Shown: positions 5,309-7,340 of the stretch, in pieces
How positions within the stretch are numbered: position 1 is the first letter of the stretch
How the letters are laid out: each line of letters begins with the position of its first letter
From: Bacteroidales bacterium
Lineage (GTDB): Bacteria; Bacteroidota; Bacteroidia; Bacteroidales; UBA7960
NCBI GenBank assembly: GCA_007122505.1
Contig: SKTQ01000273.1
Location: 1 to 7,340 of the forward strand
Direction: 5' to 3'
Length of the DNA: 7,340 bases
Notes under the pieces: model-generated
Database searches by the model: none
The model's input: the letters and a program-made list of their open reading frames with translations, nothing else
What the model was told of the DNA's origin: nothing
Position numbers and translations under genes: made by a program

Positions 5309-6472
5309 ATGCATGAACCATCCTGGGATAAAATCCGGAAAGATTTCAAATTAACCGGGAAAGTCAGTTATTTCCAAAGCGCCGGAATGTCGCCCATTCC
5401 CAAAGCTGTGTATAAAACCATCCAGGAAACCTACGGCAAATTATATGAACTGGGGGAGCTGGATTTTCACGGTGATCTGGCCATGGCCGAAGCTTTGCTG
5501 CAAAATATGGGAGAACACCTGAATACCCCGCCCGAGAACCTGGTGTTTCTGCCCAATTCGTCGCTGGCCATGTCGATGGTAGCTCTTTCCATGATGAGAC
5601 GCTTCGGTAACGATTTTAACATTGTTTCCATGCAGGATGAATTTCCTGCCACTCATATCCCTTTTGAATACCAGGATATTCCTGTCAGGTATGTACAGCC
5701 GGAAAACGGTCGGTATCCCATTGAAAAAATTATGGCTTTGACTGATGAAAAGACCAAAGCGGTGGTTTGCTCCTATGTGCAATACAGCACGGGTTTCCGG
5801 CAGGATTTGGGTTCACTTGGCAAGGCAGTCAGGCATAAGGATTTACTTTTTGTGGTGAATGCCACGCAGGGATTCCCGTTTTTCCCCATCGATGTCGAAA
5901 TGATGTATATTGATGTGCTGGCTGCATCCTTGCATAAGTGGGGGTGTGCGGGTCATGTGGGTTCACTGATGTACACCTCACCCGCATACAGGGAAGAGTT
6001 TCCCACTCCGGTCGCAGGCTGGTTGTCTGTAAAACCGGAGGGCGACGACTTCATCGTTACACAAAAAGGCAAACACGTTGATATTTACCCCTCAGCCTTG
6101 CAGTACCAGTTTGGCACCGCAAACCTGCAAACCATCCTCGCATTGAAAACGGCCTTTGAGTATATGCAGCACATCGGCTTTGACAATATCCGCAAGAGGG
6201 TGTTGTCGCTGGTAACGGATTGCATTGCAAAGCTAAACCAGCTGAATGGTGTGGAGATATTGAGTCCCCATAGCCATGCCGGGGAACAATCGGCCATTAT
6301 CAGCATCAACCTCACGGGGAAAAGCAACCAGGAGTGTGTATTGTTCCTGCAAAAAGAAATGGTAATCACCACCATTCGCAACAACAACATCCGCATCTCC
6401 CTCAACTTTTTCAACAACCACGAAGACATCGACAGGCTTGTGGAAGGGATACGCAGGTTTATGGCGCAGTGA
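5309..6472 (+). CDS. Class V aminotransferase-fold PLP-dependent enzyme with Asn at the usual PLP-Asp position
   Basis: This 387-residue protein has the fold-type I, class V layout of cysteine desulfurases and isopenicillin N epimerase-like proteins. The cofactor lysine is Lys210 in SLHKWGCAG. QFGTANLQT (267-275) matches the phosphate-binding FGT.n segment, NSSLAMS (83-89) the other phosphate-binding loop, and RISLNFFNNHEDIDRL (362-377) the C-terminal block with a substrate-carboxylate arginine at 362. The strand that normally reads VDxxQ, whose Asp pairs with the PLP ring nitrogen, here reads VVNATQ (Asn184, Gln187). The loop carrying the catalytic cysteine of SufS-type desulfurases is absent between ITTIR and RISL, so sulfur transfer from cysteine is unlikely. 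The substrate is unknown. It follows the cvpA-like gene by 11 bp, and its 3' end overlaps the convergent decarboxylase by 14 bp. Confidence 0.85.
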   Translation: MHEPSWDKIRKDFKLTGKVSYFQSAGMSPIPKAVYKTIQETYGKLYELGELDFHGDLAMAEALLQNMGEHLNTPPENLVFLPNSSLAMSMVALSMMRRFGNDFNIVSMQDEFPATHIPFEYQDIPVRYVQPENGRYPIEKIMALTDEKTKAVVCSYVQYSTGFRQDLGSLGKAVRHKDLLFVVNATQGFPFFPIDVEMMYIDVLAASLHKWGCAGHVGSLMYTSPAYREEFPTPVAGWLSVKPEGDDFIVTQKGKHVDIYPSALQYQFGTANLQTILALKTAFEYMQHIGFDNIRKRVLSLVTDCIAKLNQLNGVEILSPHSHAGEQSAIISINLTGKSNQECVLFLQKEMVITTIRNNNIRISLNFFNNHEDIDRLVEGIRRFMAQ

Positions 6473-7340
6473 GCTTTGACGCCTCTTCCCTGATGAGTTG
6501 CCAGGCAAGCTGCAAATGTTTTTCTGATGTTGTGCGCTGGCCCACCGACAAACGGATACAGAATTTTCCCGCCAGTGAAGTATGCGTGAGGAAAACTTGT
6601 CCAGTATTGTTGACCGCGTCCAGCAGTTGCCGGTTCAGCATATCCAGGTTTTCTTCCGTTTCACTGCCCGGATTATAACGAAAGCACACCAGGCTTAGCT
6701 GGCGTGGTGCGAGTAATTCGAAATCCCTGTCTTCTTGAAGCCATGTCTCAAACATGGCAGCCAGTGCAATATGCCGGTTGATCATTTCCCTGATCCCTTC
6801 CACACCATAACTTCTGATGACAAACCACAGCTTGAGTGCACGAAATCTGCGGCCAAGCTGAATGCCCCAGTCGCGGTAGTTTTTCACCTGACGGTCAGCT
6901 TCCGTCTTAAGATATTCCGGCTGCATACTGAGGGTACGCAGCAAGATGTCGGGATTACACACAAAATAGGCCGAGCAATCAAAGTTGGTAAGCATCCATT
7001 TGTGGGGATTAAATACGAATGAATCGGAATTTTCAACGCCCTGCATAAAAGCCCGGTGTCCGGGGTCAATGGCTGCTGTTCCTGCGAAAGCTGCATCCAC
7101 GTGCAGCCATATACCATATTGTCTGCAAATAGCAGCGATGGCTTCAAGGGGGTCCATGGCCATGGAAGAAGTGGTTCCCAGTGTGGCCACCACGCAAGCG
7201 GGTTTTAAACCACTTTCCAGATCCTGCCTGATGGCGTGCTCCAATGATTCAGGACACATGGAAAAGTCGTCTCTGACTTTTATCAGGCGGAGGTTATCTT
7301 TCCCAAAGCCGGCTATTTTTACACCCTTCTCTATGCTGGA
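6459..7340 (-). CDS. Group II PLP-dependent decarboxylase (aromatic-L-amino-acid type), N-terminus cut by window edge
   Basis: The frame is open from base 7340 to the TAA at 6459-6461, giving the last 293 residues of a protein that is usually about 470-490 long. It closely follows DOPA/tryptophan decarboxylase-type enzymes: LHVDAAFAGTA holds the PLP-binding His80 and Asp82 (fragment numbering), NPHKWMLTNFDCSA holds the Schiff-base Lys114, and LGRRFRALKLWFVIRSYG matches the conserved block after the mobile loop. That loop keeps a Tyr (Tyr143 in QPEYLK), which in characterised members favours true decarboxylation; aldehyde synthases have Phe there. The likely reaction is decarboxylation of an aromatic or related L-amino acid to its amine; the exact substrate cannot be read. 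No start or promoter is visible. It is convergent with the class V PLP enzyme and shares 14 bp with it. Confidence 0.92.
   Translation of the reverse strand, partial: SSIEKGVKIAGFGKDNLRLIKVRDDFSMCPESLEHAIRQDLESGLKPACVVATLGTTSSMAMDPLEAIAAICRQYGIWLHVDAAFAGTAAIDPGHRAFMQGVENSDSFVFNPHKWMLTNFDCSAYFVCNPDILLRTLSMQPEYLKTEADRQVKNYRDWGIQLGRRFRALKLWFVIRSYGVEGIREMINRHIALAAMFETWLQEDRDFELLAPRQLSLVCFRYNPGSETEENLDMLNRQLLDAVNNTGQVFLTHTSLAGKFCIRLSVGQRTTSEKHLQLAWQLIREEASKLTAP

Noticed and set aside
5309..6472. Cysteine desulfurase (SufS/IscS) assignment
   Set aside because: The overall fold matches, but the loop with the catalytic cysteine is absent and the PLP-binding Asp is replaced by Asn, so a generic class V call is safer.

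Overview
The window looks like a chromosomal segment of a Bacteroidota bacterium, probably a Bacteroidales-like lineage. Three things point there: a large secreted S8 protease of Bacteroidota type, a small stand-alone HsdR-N-like nuclease divergent from holA (a pairing I recall from many Bacteroidota genomes), and perfect matches to the Bacteroidota -7 promoter element TAnnTTTG on both sides of the divergent intergenic region. All assignments come from reading translations; no database search was possible. No rRNA, tRNA, CRISPR array, transposase or attachment site was seen.

Layout. Bases 1-2400 (minus strand) hold the first 800 codons of a secreted subtilisin-like serine protease with an intact catalytic triad; its C-terminus lies beyond base 1. 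Bases 2401-2671 are non-coding and odd: thirteen degenerate 8-bp repeats in perfect register (2427-2530), then a short CTACTTACT repeat cluster inside a G-depleted tract (2551-2700) that runs into the end of the next gene. Bases 2672-3142 (minus) encode the stand-alone PD-(D/E)XK nuclease domain. A 146-bp divergent promoter region (3143-3288) separates it from a plus-strand series of four genes with short gaps: holA (DNA polymerase III delta subunit), an EVE-domain protein, a CvpA-family membrane protein and a class V PLP enzyme (3289-6472). The last gene overlaps, tail to tail by 14 bp, a minus-strand group II PLP-dependent (aromatic-L-amino-acid type) decarboxylase whose N-terminus lies beyond base 7340.

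How they fit together. The centre is a replication and DNA-maintenance neighbourhood: the clamp-loader delta subunit is flanked by an orphan restriction-type nuclease domain and by an EVE domain, a fold used in other systems to read modified bases. Whether these act together is inference from position only. The protease and the two PLP enzymes look like unrelated neighbours. The most interesting points are the exact 8-bp periodic array, the conserved-looking nuclease/holA pair, and a class V PLP enzyme with Asn where the cofactor-binding Asp normally sits.
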